Shown here: one piece after another, positions 16,046-26,300 of the stretch
Layout of the letters: every line of letters starts with the position of its first letter
Position numbering within the stretch: position 1 is the first letter of the stretch
NCBI GenBank assembly: GCA_964451785.1
Contig: CAYVJG010000006.1
Location: forward strand, 1-64,000
Length of the DNA: 64,000 nucleotides
Reading direction: 5' to 3'
Source: JAJYSO01 sp964451785
GTDB taxonomy: Bacteria > Bacteroidota > Bacteroidia > Flavobacteriales > Flavobacteriaceae
Program-made: the position numbers and the translations under genes
The notes under the pieces: generated by a model
The model's database searches: none
Told to the model about the DNA's origin: nothing
Seen by the model: the letters and a program-made list of their open reading frames with translations, nothing else

Positions 16046-17839
16046 TTACATGCGTTCAGGCACTTGAATACCAAGTAAAGAAAACGCTGATTTCACAACT
16101 TTAGCAACTGTTTCAGCCAATTGTATTCTAAAGACTTTAGCCATTTGATCATCAGTACCTAAAATACTGACATTTTGGTAAAACGAATTAAATTCCTTTA
16201 CCAAGTCATAGGTATAATTAGCCACCAATGCCGGGCTGCGCTGTGCTGCCGCCTGCTGAATAAGGGCAGGATATGCCTGTAATTGTTTTAAAACTGATTT
16301 TTCTTTTTCGTGTAGATTATAACCTACAACCTCAGATGAATAATCAACATCTACTTTGCGCAATATAGATTGAATACGCGCATAAGTATACTGGATAAAA
16401 GGCCCGGTATTACCTTGAAAATCTACAGACTCTTCAGGATTAAACAACATACCTTTACGCGGATCTACTTTTAAAATAAAATATTTTAAAGCAGCCATAC
16501 CTATCACACGATAAAGTTCTTGTTTTTCAGCAGCTGAATAGCCGTCAAGCTTACCCATTTCTTCTGAAATTTTTCCGGCTGTTTCAATCATTTCGGCCAT
16601 TAAATCATCTGCATCTACAACGGTTCCCTCACGGCTTTTCATTTTACCGTTAGGCAATTCAACCATACCGTAGCTCAAGTGGTATAAATTGTCAGCCCAT
16701 TTATAGCCTAATTTCTTAAGAATCAAAAACAGTACCTTAAAGTGATAATCTTGTTCGTTTCCTACGGTATAAACCAAACCGTCAATATCAAAATCTTTTA
16801 CACGTTGAATAGCCGTTCCTATATCTTGTGTCATGTAAACAGCTGTTCCATCAGCACGTAACACGAGTTTTTCATCTAGACCTTCATCAGTTAAGTCAAT
16901 CCACACGCTACCGTCTTCACGTTTGTAAAACACGTCTTTTTTAAGGCCGTCTTCCACAACTTCTTTTCCGAGTAAGTAAGTGTTGCTCTCGTAATAATTT
17001 TTATCAAAATCAACTCCTAAGTTTTTATAGGTTATAGCAAAACCGTCATACACCCATTGATTCATCGTTTTCCATAAAGCAATTACAGCTTCATCGCCAC
17101 TCTCCCATTTTTTGAGCATGGTTTTAGCTTCTTGCATTAAAGGAGCTGCTTGCTTAGCTTCTTTTTCAGGCATGCCCTCAGCCATAAGCTCAGCAATTTG
17201 TTTTTTGTATTCTACATCAAATTTGACGTAGTATTTACCCACAAATTTATCGCCTTTTAAGCCAGATGTTTCCGGAGTTTCAGGCTGTCCTTCTGGGGTG
17301 AGGTCTGCAAATTTTTGCCAAGCCAACATACTTTTACAGATATGAATGCCGCGGTCATTGACAATTTGTGTTTTATAAACAGTTTTTCCTGAAGCTTTTA
17401 AAATTTCAGCTACAGAAAACCCTAACAAGTTATTGCGCACATGACCGAGGTGCAAAGGTTTATTGGTGTTTGGCGAAGAATATTCAACCATGATGGTTTC
17501 AGAATTTTCATCTGCTGTTACCAATCCAAAGTTAGGTGTAGTATAAATAGTTCTAAAATCACTTAAGAAATAAGCATCTGAAAAGCTCAAATTCAAAAAT
17601 CCTTTAACCACATTGAAGTCTTGAATGGCTTCTACATTTTCTTTTAAATAATTACCTACTTCTTCTCCAAGCTTTACAGGGTTAGTTTTAATATGCCGTA
17701 ATAATGGAAAAACTACCAAAGTTATATCCCCTTCAAAATCTTTGCGAGTCGGTTGGAGTTCTATTGTTTCAACATCAACATCATGATTTATTTTAAGCGC
17801 TTTTATGGCTTGAGATGTAATTATTTTTTGAATATCCAT
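16046..17839 (-). CDS. argS: Arginyl-tRNA synthetase
   Basis: A class I aminoacyl-tRNA synthetase of 597 residues when started at MDIQKIITSQ (ATG at 17837-17839). An in-frame ATG at 17872 would add 11 residues, but it lies upstream of a TATCTTTG -7 element (17866-17859) and so would not be transcribed from that promoter. The HIGH-type motif is KPLHLGHVRNN, and the KMSKS region is the divergent GKMKSREGTVV seen in ArgRS. The C-terminal anticodon-binding DALR domain ends in SLLGIQVPERM. The reaction charges tRNA-Arg with arginine and needs the tRNA for activation. Confidence 0.97.
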   Translation of the reverse strand: MDIQKIITSQAIKALKINHDVDVETIELQPTRKDFEGDITLVVFPLLRHIKTNPVKLGEEVGNYLKENVEAIQDFNVVKGFLNLSFSDAYFLSDFRTIYTTPNFGLVTADENSETIMVEYSSPNTNKPLHLGHVRNNLLGFSVAEILKASGKTVYKTQIVNDRGIHICKSMLAWQKFADLTPEGQPETPETSGLKGDKFVGKYYVKFDVEYKKQIAELMAEGMPEKEAKQAAPLMQEAKTMLKKWESGDEAVIALWKTMNQWVYDGFAITYKNLGVDFDKNYYESNTYLLGKEVVEDGLKKDVFYKREDGSVWIDLTDEGLDEKLVLRADGTAVYMTQDIGTAIQRVKDFDIDGLVYTVGNEQDYHFKVLFLILKKLGYKWADNLYHLSYGMVELPNGKMKSREGTVVDADDLMAEMIETAGKISEEMGKLDGYSAAEKQELYRVIGMAALKYFILKVDPRKGMLFNPEESVDFQGNTGPFIQYTYARIQSILRKVDVDYSSEVVGYNLHEKEKSVLKQLQAYPALIQQAAAQRSPALVANYTYDLVKEFNSFYQNVSILGTDDQMAKVFRIQLAETVAKVVKSAFSLLGIQVPERM

Positions 17840-17858
17840 AGGTTGAAAATTTGAGTGA

Positions 17859-17866
17859 CAAAGATA
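17859..17866 (-). promoter_or_regulatory. -7 element of argS
   Basis: TATCTTTG on the minus strand matches TAnnTTTG and lies 20 nt upstream of the ATG at 17839. No TTG is visible at -33. It supports the shorter start of argS. Confidence 0.45.
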
Positions 17867-17918
17867 GCTCAAAAATTAAAGTTGACTGATAATATATGTA
17901 TCTTTCACAAAAAATGAT

Positions 17919-18344
17919 ATGATAATCAATTTATCAAAGCAAACCCCCGAAATTAAAGATAAAATCACTGCTGAAGTAGGTTCTCCTTTCTCGCTTTTAG
18001 AACGCCAACAACTCAAGGGTTGCACCTCAGGAAAACTAGAAATTACGGGGCAAAGTATTGATATTCATAATTTAATTATCTTTAGCCAAGGCCCTAATCT
18101 GTGTACGCTTGAATTAAGACCAGATGGCATAATTGTCAGAATACAAGTTGGACTTGAAATCTACGGGCTGCTCATGCCGTATTACAAATTAAAAATCTAT
18201 AAGGGCAGTGCAGAAGAATACGCTTTACATCGCGATCATTACTATGTCAAATTAAAGGCTGATACGTCTCAAAAACACGCTTTTATTAAAAAGATTAGAC
18301 AACAAAAATTAGAGCATTGGTCAACTGAAGGGTTGTGGCCATAA
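17919..18344 (+). CDS. Conserved hypothetical protein
   Basis: A 141-residue soluble protein without a signal peptide, membrane segment or known motif. Alternating hydrophobic stretches (SIDIHNLIIFSQG, CTLELRPDGIIVRIQVGLEIYGLLMPYYKLKIY) suggest a beta-rich fold. It ends in a basic helix (HAFIKKIRQQKLEHW). It is divergent from argS. The stop codon (18342-18344) is also where a dispersed repeat begins, so the 3' end may have been set by insertion. Function unknown. Confidence 0.65.
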   Translation: MIINLSKQTPEIKDKITAEVGSPFSLLERQQLKGCTSGKLEITGQSIDIHNLIIFSQGPNLCTLELRPDGIIVRIQVGLEIYGLLMPYYKLKIYKGSAEEYALHRDHYYVKLKADTSQKHAFIKKIRQQKLEHWSTEGLWP

Positions 18345-18466
18345 TACCGTATGGATAAATTATATAGTCCAATTTCGACAATAGTCTCATTGTAGTATTA
18401 ATTTGTTACCCATGGCATTATAACTATACAAAATAATGGCGGATTCAAGACTAATTACACTTTACG
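18344..18466 (+). repeat. Dispersed repeat, degenerate copy 1
   Basis: It begins ATACCGTATGGATAAATTA and continues TAGTCCAATTTCGAC, as in the copies at 54938 and 55926. The central CCATGG segment is kept. The right half is degraded (GGCGGATTCAAGACTAATTAC in place of the ATCGGACTAAAAAATAATTC of the others). Confidence 0.6.
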
Positions 18467-18478
18467 AAAGTGCAAAAA

Positions 18479-18511
18479 AAATTCCATCTACTTAATCAAG
18501 CGATGGAATTT
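18479..18511 (-). terminator. Terminator downstream of DUF3467 gene
   Basis: AAATTCCATC and GATGGAATTT form a 10-bp stem. The A run before it (18474-18481) gives the T run on the minus strand. Confidence 0.8.
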
Positions 18512-18537
18512 TTAATGCTATAAGAACTATTTTAAGC

Positions 18538-18861
18538 CTAAGCCTGTCCTGTAGGGCCAAAATTAAGCGGAATAGATTGTTTACCGTAATCTTGAATTTC
18601 TCCAAATTGACTTTCAAATCTACTAATATTATCGCCTAAAGCTTTTAAAAGGCGTTTAGCGTGCTGTGGGGTTAGTATAATTCGCGATTGCACTCTACTT
18701 TTAGGGGCTCCAGGCATAATATTGACAAAGTCAACTACAAACTCCGACGGGGAGTGATTGACTATGGCTAAGTTACTGTATTGTCCTTGTGCAGTTTGCT
18801 CATCAAGTTCTATATTTAATTTTTTTTCTTGTGGGTTATCATTTTGATTATCATTACTCAT
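18538..18861 (-). CDS. DUF3467 domain-containing protein
   Basis: A 107-residue protein starting MSNDNQNDNPQEKK at the ATG at 18859-18861. A longer reading up to 18927 would run through the rpoC terminator hairpin and is rejected. The body NIELDEQTAQGQYSNLAIV followed by HSPSEFVVDFVNIMPG and RIILTPQHAKRLLKALGDN is typical of DUF3467, a small family that commonly sits directly after rpoC in Bacteroidota. Function unknown. It is separated from rpoC by a terminator, so its expression may depend on read-through or its own promoter. Confidence 0.9.
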   Translation of the reverse strand: MSNDNQNDNPQEKKLNIELDEQTAQGQYSNLAIVNHSPSEFVVDFVNIMPGAPKSRVQSRIILTPQHAKRLLKALGDNISRFESQFGEIQDYGKQSIPLNFGPTGQA

Positions 18862-18906
18862 AATACTGGTCTTAAGGCAAATTGTTAATAAAAAACGAAA
18901 AGTAAA

Positions 18907-18935
18907 AAAAAGTCCTTGAATACACAAGGACTTTT
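18907..18935 (-). terminator. Terminator downstream of rpoC
   Basis: AAAAGTCCTTG and CAAGGACTTTT form an 11-bp stem with a 7-nt loop 26 nt after the rpoC stop codon. An A run at 18904-18910 gives the T run in the minus direction. Confidence 0.85.
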
Positions 18936-18960
18936 ATAGGTTAAAACAAATTTAAATTGA

Positions 18961-21900
18961 TTAATTCAAATTAGCTTCTTGTTTTTCTTCCATCATTTCT
19001 TCAAACTCTTCTTTAGAGCCAACGATAATGTTTTCATATTCACGCATACCAGTACCGGCAGGAATTCTATGACCAACAATAACGTTTTCTTTAAGCCCTT
19101 CAAGACCATCAACTTTACCGCTAACAGCTGCTTCATTAAGCACTTTAGTAGTCTCTTGGAAAGAGGCTGCAGAGATAAATGATTTTGTTTGAAGTGAAGC
19201 ACGGGTTATACCTTGCAAGATAGGCTTAGCCGTTGCAGGCTCTGCATCACGTGCTAAAACTAGCTTTTTATCAGCGCGTCTTAGCAATGAATTTTCGTCT
19301 CTCAACTCACGAGCAGAAACGATTTGACCTGGTTTAAGCGTTTCGCTATCTCCGGCATCTTCAACCACTTTTTTACCGTAGATGTTATCGTTTTCTTCGA
19401 TAAAATCATTGCGGTGAATCAATTGATTTTCTAAGAATAAGGTGTCACCTGAATCTTGAATTCTAACTTTCTGCATCATTTGACGCACGACAACCTCAAA
19501 GTGTTTATCGTTGATTTTTACACCTTGTAATCGATAAACCTCTTGTACTTCGTTAACCAAATATTGCTGAACAGCGCTAGGGCCTTTAATATTCAAGATA
19601 TCTTCAGGAGTAATTGCTCCATCAGAAAGCGGCATTCCGGCACGTACGTAATCGTTTTCTTGAACCAAAATTTGATTTGATAATTTAATCAAGTATTTCT
19701 TGACATCACCAAATTTAGATTCAACAATAATCTCACGGTTACCACGCTTGATTTTTCCGAATGATACTACCCCGTCAATTTCGCTAACTACAGCTGGGTT
19801 AGATGGGTTACGGGCTTCAAACAATTCTGTTACACGAGGTAAACCACCAGTAATATCACCTGCTTTAGATGAGCTACGAGGAATTTTTACTAAAATTTTA
19901 CCTGTGTGAATATCCTCTTTATCATCAACCATTAAGTGAGCACCTACTGGCAAACTATATGAGCGCAAGACTTCATCAGAAGCATCTACAATGTGTAGTG
20001 TAGGTACTTTGCGTTTGCGTTTTTGTTTAGAGTCAACAACCACTTTTTCTTGGAATCCGGTTTGCTCATCAGTTTCAACTTGATAAGTTTCTCCTTTTTT
20101 CAAGTTTTCAAACTTCACTTTACCACCGAATTCAGAAATAATCACACCGTTATATGGGTCCCATTGACAAATGACATCTCCTTTTTTAACCGATTGTCCC
20201 GGTTTAATAAAGAGTTGAGCACCATAAGGGATTACGGATTGACTTTTGGTTAATCCTGATCTTTCGTCTACAATTTTAACTTCTGAGGTACGTGAAATCA
20301 CTACATCAGCTGGTTTACCTTCTTCGTTTTCACCTTCAACAACTTTGAGGTCTTCGATTTCAGCAATACCATCATACTTAGCTACCACTTGGTGATCTTC
20401 AGAAATGTTACCTGCAATACCACCTACGTGGAATGTACGCAAAGTTAACTGGGTTCCTGGTTCACCAATAGATTGTGCGGCTACAACACCAACGGCTTCA
20501 CCGCGTTGAACGGCTTTTCCTGTGGCTAAGTTACGACCGTAACATTTAGCACAAATACCGTGTTTAGCTTCACATGTTAATGGCGAACGTACTTCAACCA
20601 TTTCAATTGAAGAGTTTTCGATTTTATCAACTACAGCTTCATTAAGATTTTGACCGGCAACAGCTAGGGTTTCGCCACTTACTGGATCTACAACATCATT
20701 TAAGGCTGTACGTCCAAGAATGCGTTCACCGAGTGATTGTACCTCTTCGTCATTTTTCTTTAAGGCTGTAACTTCAAGTCCACGTAAAGTACCACAATCT
20801 TCTTCAAGGATAATGACATCTTGAGATACATCAACCAAACGACGCGTTAAGTAACCCGCATCAGCAGTTTTCAAAGCGGTATCAGCCAAACCTTTACGTG
20901 CCCCGTGAGTAGAGATAAAGTATTCCAAAATTGACAAACCTTCTTTAAAGTTAGCCAAAATCGGGTTTTCAATAATATCACCACCACCAGAGTTTGATTT
21001 TTTAGGTTTTGCCATCAAACCACGCATACCGGTCAACTGACGAATTTGCTCTTTTGAACCACGTGCTCCAGAATCCAACATCATAAATACAGAGTTAAAT
21101 CCGTTTTTGTCAGAGCTAATACGGTTCATAGCCAAATCAGTCAACTCAGCATTAGTAGCTGTCCAGACGTCAATAACTTGGTTATAGCGTTCGTTATTGG
21201 TAATCAGACCCATGTTGTAGTTTCCGATAATACCATCAACTTGTTGGTTAGCTTTATCAATAAGTTTTCCTTTGTCATCAGGGATAATAATATCACCCAA
21301 AGAGAAAGATAAGCCACCTTTAAATGCCATGGTGTAACCTAAGTTTTTGATATCGTTCAAAAACTCACCTGCACGAGGAATATCAGTTGCTTTAATCACT
21401 GTATTGATAAGTCCACGCAAAGCTTTTTTGGTCATTACATCATTGATATAACCAATTTCTTGTGGCATATATTCATTAAAGAGCACACGACCCACAGAGG
21501 TATCGACGATTTTTTGAACCGGTTGCCCGTTTTCATCTAAATCTCTTACTCTAACTTTAATAGCGCTATTTAAGTCTACTTTTTTCTCATTATAAGCAAT
21601 ATTTACTTCTTCAGCTGAATAAAAAGTAGAGCCTTCACCTTTCATTTTCAATTCAGGAGTTGAAGGGCGAATTTTAGTCATATAGTACAACCCTAATACC
21701 ATATCCTGAGACGGTACAGTAATCGGTGAACCATTGGCTGGGTTTAAGATATTATGAGAAGCCAACATCAATAATTGAGCTTCTAAAACAGCTTCAGGGC
21801 CTAGAGGTAAGTGAACAGCCATTTGGTCACCATCAAAGTCAGCGTTAAATGCTGTACACGCTAATGGATGTAAACGAATAGCTTTACCCTCAATCATTTT

Positions 21901-23268
21901 AGGTTGGAAAGCCTGAATACCCAAACGGTGCAAGGTAGGCGCACGGTTAAGTAAAACAGGATGTCCCTTAATGACGTTTTCAAGAATATCCCAAACGACA
22001 GGTTCTTTTTTATCGATAATCTTTTTAGCTGATTTTACGGTTTTTACGATACCGCGTTCAATCAGTTTGCGAATAACGAAAGGTTTATAAAGCTCAGCTG
22101 CCATTTTTTTAGGCAATCCACACTCGTGCATTTTGAGCTCAGGACCAACAACGATAACTGAACGACCAGAATAATCAACACGTTTACCGAGCAAGTTTTG
22201 ACGGAAACGTCCTTGTTTTCCTTTTAGGGAATCAGAGAGTGATTTTAATGGGCGGTTACTATCAGTACGTACAGCCGAAGATTTACGGGTGTTGTCAAAG
22301 AGTGAATCTACAGATTCTTGCAACATACGTTTTTCATTACGCAAGATCACCTCAGGCGCTTTGATTTCCATTAAGCGTTTCAAACGGTTATTACGGATAA
22401 TAACGCGTCTGTAAAGGTCATTGAGGTCAGAAGTTGCAAAACGTCCGCCATCGAGTGGCACTAATGGGCGTAATTCAGGTGGAATAACCGGAATGGCTTT
22501 AAGAATCATCCATTCTGGTCTATTTTCTCTTAATTTATTAGAATCGCGGAAAGCTTCAACAACCTGTAAGCGTTTTAAGGCTTCAGTTTTACGTTGTTTA
22601 GAGGTTTCTGTATTAGCTTTATGACGCAATTCATAAGAAAGTTCATTTAAGTCTAAACGGTGTAAGAGATCAATTAAGCACTCTGCACCCATTTTAGCGA
22701 TAAACTTATTAGGGTCATTATCGTCTAAATAATTATTTTCTTGTGGTAAGGTATCAAGAATATCGAGGTATTCTTCTTCCGTCAAGAAAGTCATTTTTTG
22801 GATAGGTTCACCCTCAGCATCTTTAGCGATACCTGGTTGAATAACCACATAGCGCTCATAATAGATGATCATGTCTAATTTTTTAGAAGGGATACCTAAA
22901 AGGTAACCAATCTTATTAGGCAATGAGCGGAAATACCAAATATGTGCAACAGGAACAACAAGATTAATGTGTCCTACGCGTTCACGACGTACTTTTTTCT
23001 CAGTAACTTCAACACCACAGCGATCACAAACGATACCTTTATAGCGGATGCGTTTATACTTTCCACAAGCACATTCATAATCTTTTACAGGGCCAAAGAT
23101 ACGTTCGCAAAACAAGCCATCACGTTCAGGCTTATGCGTACGATAATTAATTGTTTCAGGTTTAAGAACTTCACCTCTAGAAGCTGCTAAAATAGATTCA
23201 GGAGAGGCTAGTCCTATAGAAATTTTATTAAATTTCTTATGTTTATGCTTATCATGAGTCTTTGTCAT
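18961..23268 (-). CDS. rpoC: DNA-directed RNA polymerase subunit beta'
   Basis: The 1435-residue largest subunit of RNA polymerase. The N-terminal zinc site is CACGKYKRIRYKGIVCDRCG, the catalytic magnesium motif is NADFDGDQMAVH, and the second zinc site is in CEAKHGICAKCYGRNLATG. The bridge helix and trigger-loop region VVAAQSIGEPGTQLTLRTFH is intact. The start MTKTHDKHKHKKFNKIS gives the usual lead-in to the SIGLASPE segment. It lies 91 nt downstream of rpoB in the same operon and is followed by a terminator. Confidence 0.99.
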   Translation of the reverse strand: MTKTHDKHKHKKFNKISIGLASPESILAASRGEVLKPETINYRTHKPERDGLFCERIFGPVKDYECACGKYKRIRYKGIVCDRCGVEVTEKKVRRERVGHINLVVPVAHIWYFRSLPNKIGYLLGIPSKKLDMIIYYERYVVIQPGIAKDAEGEPIQKMTFLTEEEYLDILDTLPQENNYLDDNDPNKFIAKMGAECLIDLLHRLDLNELSYELRHKANTETSKQRKTEALKRLQVVEAFRDSNKLRENRPEWMILKAIPVIPPELRPLVPLDGGRFATSDLNDLYRRVIIRNNRLKRLMEIKAPEVILRNEKRMLQESVDSLFDNTRKSSAVRTDSNRPLKSLSDSLKGKQGRFRQNLLGKRVDYSGRSVIVVGPELKMHECGLPKKMAAELYKPFVIRKLIERGIVKTVKSAKKIIDKKEPVVWDILENVIKGHPVLLNRAPTLHRLGIQAFQPKMIEGKAIRLHPLACTAFNADFDGDQMAVHLPLGPEAVLEAQLLMLASHNILNPANGSPITVPSQDMVLGLYYMTKIRPSTPELKMKGEGSTFYSAEEVNIAYNEKKVDLNSAIKVRVRDLDENGQPVQKIVDTSVGRVLFNEYMPQEIGYINDVMTKKALRGLINTVIKATDIPRAGEFLNDIKNLGYTMAFKGGLSFSLGDIIIPDDKGKLIDKANQQVDGIIGNYNMGLITNNERYNQVIDVWTATNAELTDLAMNRISSDKNGFNSVFMMLDSGARGSKEQIRQLTGMRGLMAKPKKSNSGGGDIIENPILANFKEGLSILEYFISTHGARKGLADTALKTADAGYLTRRLVDVSQDVIILEEDCGTLRGLEVTALKKNDEEVQSLGERILGRTALNDVVDPVSGETLAVAGQNLNEAVVDKIENSSIEMVEVRSPLTCEAKHGICAKCYGRNLATGKAVQRGEAVGVVAAQSIGEPGTQLTLRTFHVGGIAGNISEDHQVVAKYDGIAEIEDLKVVEGENEEGKPADVVISRTSEVKIVDERSGLTKSQSVIPYGAQLFIKPGQSVKKGDVICQWDPYNGVIISEFGGKVKFENLKKGETYQVETDEQTGFQEKVVVDSKQKRKRKVPTLHIVDASDEVLRSYSLPVGAHLMVDDKEDIHTGKILVKIPRSSSKAGDITGGLPRVTELFEARNPSNPAVVSEIDGVVSFGKIKRGNREIIVESKFGDVKKYLIKLSNQILVQENDYVRAGMPLSDGAITPEDILNIKGPSAVQQYLVNEVQEVYRLQGVKINDKHFEVVVRQMMQKVRIQDSGDTLFLENQLIHRNDFIEENDNIYGKKVVEDAGDSETLKPGQIVSARELRDENSLLRRADKKLVLARDAEPATAKPILQGITRASLQTKSFISAASFQETTKVLNEAAVSGKVDGLEGLKENVIVGHRIPAGTGMREYENIIVGSKEEFEEMMEEKQEANLN

Positions 23269-23359
23269 AATAATTTGTGCTAAAGAATTTCAATTATTTA
23301 CCATTATTTATCGGTCCGGAGGTAAATATTTTCCGGTAAAAGAAGAGTGGGAAAATCCC

Positions 23360-26300
23360 CTACTCTTCTAAACGTACATCTAAGGCCAAGCCTTTAAGCT
23401 CGTGCATTAATACATTAAATGATTCAGGTAATCCTGGTTCAGGCATTGGTTCACCTTTTACGATAGCCTCGTAAGTTTTGGCACGACCAATAACATCATC
23501 AGATTTAACGGTGAGCATTTCGCGTAAGATGCTTGAAGCACCATAGCCCTCAAGAGCCCAAACCTCCATCTCACCAAGACGTTGACCACCAAATTGTGCT
23601 TTACCACCGAGTGGTTGTTGAGTGATTAATGAGTAAGGACCAATTGAACGTGCGTGAAGTTTATCATCAATCAAGTGACCGAGTTTAAGCATATAAATAA
23701 CCCCTACAGTTGCAGGTTGGTCAAAACGCTCTCCTGTGCCACCGTCATAAAGGTAAGTATGTCCATAACGTGGAATACCAGCTTCATCAGTTAAGGCATT
23801 GATTTCTTCAAGTTCTGCCCCATCAAAAATTGGGGTAGCATATTTTCTACCTAATTTCTTACCGGCCCAACCTAAAACGGTTTCGTAAATCTGACCGATG
23901 TTCATACGTGATGGTACCCCTAGTGGGTTTAACACGATATCAACAGGTGTTCCATCTTCGAGGAATGGCATGTCTTCTTGTCTAACAATACGCGCCACAA
24001 TACCTTTGTTACCGTGACGACCTGCCATTTTATCACCAACTTTAAGTTTTCGTTTTTTAGCAACGTAAACTTTAGCTAGTTTTAAAATTCCAGAAGGTAA
24101 TTCATCACCTACAGAAATGGTAAATTTCTCACGGCGCAAGTTTCCTTGCAACTCGTTTTCTTTAATTTTATAATTGTGAACCAGGTCAGCAATCAATTCG
24201 TTAAGGTCTTCATCAGTGGTCCATTTACCTTTAGTTAAATGCGTATAGTCCTCAACAGAATTTAACATTTTAAGGGTAAATTTCTTTCCTTTAGGAAGGA
24301 CATCTTCACCTAAATCATTCTTAACGCCCTGAGCTGTTTTGCCACCAACAAGTCCAAATAATTTTTCGACTAGTAAGTCTTTAAGTTCTTTAAACTTCTT
24401 GCTGTATTCGCGTTCTAATTCAGCGATTTTTTCTTTATCCTTAGCGCGTTCACGTTTATTTTTAACCGCGCGTGAGAACAATTTTTTATTAATCACAACC
24501 CCGTGTAATGAAGGAGAAGCTTTAAGTGAAGCATCTTTTACATCACCAGCTTTGTCACCAAATATTGCGCGCAATAATTTTTCTTCAGGAGTTGGATCAC
24601 TTTCACCCTTAGGTGTAATCTTACCAATAAGGATATCGCCTGGATTAACTTCAGCTCCAATGCGAATCATTCCGTTTTCATCAAGATTTTTAGTAGCGTC
24701 TTCTGAAACGTTAGGAATGTCATTAGTCAACTCTTCATTACCGAGTTTAGTGTCGCGTACTTGTAATGAATATTCATCAATATGAATAGATGTAAACAAG
24801 TCATCGCGTACAACTTTTTCTGAAATTACAATCGCATCCTCATAGTTATACCCTTTCCAAGGCATAAAGGCCACTTGCATATTTCGTCCTAGAGCCAATT
24901 CACCTTTTTGAGTAGCATAACCTTCGCAAAGCACTTGATTTTTAACCACACGGTCACCAACTTTTACAATTGGTTTAAGGTTAACACAAGTACCTTGGTT
25001 AGTTTTTCTAAACTTAATGAGGTTGTAGCTTGTATCTTCAGGTTCAAAACTGACTAGTTTTTCTTCTTCAGAACGATCGTATCTAATAACGATTTTTTTA
25101 GCATCAACATAAACCACTTCGCCTTCGCGCTCTGCGTTCATCAATACGCGAGAATCTGAAGCTACGCGTTGTTCAAGACCAGTACCAACGATAGGTGAAT
25201 CAACACGTAACAATGGTACAGCTTGACGCATCATGTTTGATCCCATCAAGGCACGGTTAGCATCATTGTGTTCCAAGAATGGAATTAGTGATGCTGAAAT
25301 TGAGGCAATTTGATTAGGTGCAACGTCAATATAGTTGAGCTCATCCGGAGTTACTACCGGGAAGTCACCTTCCATACGCGCTACCAAGCGATCGCCTTCA
25401 ATTTGACCTTCATCATTCATAGGAAGGTTAGCTTGCCCAATGAGCATGTCTTCCTCTTCCTCTGCTGTAAGGTATAGTGCAGGAACAGACTTATCAACTT
25501 TACCATCTTCTACTTTGTGGTATGGTGTCTCGATAAAGCCCATACTGTTGACTTTAGCATAAACAGAAAGCGATGAAATCAAACCAATGTTCGGTCCCTC
25601 AGGAGTTTCAATAGGGCAAAGACGACCATAATGTGTATAGTGTACATCTCGCACCTCAAACCCAGCACGCTCACGTGATAAACCGCCTGGTCCTAATGCC
25701 GATAAACGGCGTTTGTTAGTAATCTCACTCAATGGATTGGTTTGATCCATAAATTGAGATAACTGGTTAGTACCGAAGAAGGAGTTAATGACGGATGACA
25801 ATGTTTTGGCATTAATCAAGTCAATAGGTGTAAACACCTCATTATCACGCACGTTCATACGTTCACGAATAGTACGCGCCATACGTGCCAAACCAACGCC
25901 AAATTGTTGAGACAATTGTTCACCAACTGTTTTAACACGACGGTTTGATAAGTGGTCAATATCATCAACTTCAGCCTTAGAGTTAATCAACTCAATAAGG
26001 TATTTAATGATCGTAATGATATCGAGTTTAGTTAAAACTTGCTCATCCATAGCGAGGTCAAGTCCTAACTTTTTATTCATTCTGTAACGTCCTACTTCAC
26101 CGAGGCTATAGCGTTGTTCAGAGAAGAACAATTTATCAATAATACCGCGAGCAGTCTCTGCATCAGGCGGTTCAGCATTACGCAACTGGCGATAGATATG
26201 CTCAACGGCTTCTTTTTCAGAGTTAGTAGGGTCTTTTTGTAATGTATTGTAGATAATAGCATAATCGCTATTAGAACTATCTTCTTTGTGGAGGAGAATG

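Noticed and set aside
17840..17872. Upstream ATG of argS
   Set aside because: It lies upstream of a TATCTTTG promoter element and would add 11 residues not expected in ArgRS.
18862..18927. N-terminal extension of the DUF3467 protein
   Set aside because: The extra 22 residues would be encoded by the rpoC terminator hairpin and match nothing in the family; the ATG at 18861 gives the normal length.
24339..24785. 148-codon plus-strand open frame inside rpoB
   Set aside because: Fully antisense to a highly conserved part of rpoB, with Ser-rich composition typical of a reverse-frame artefact.
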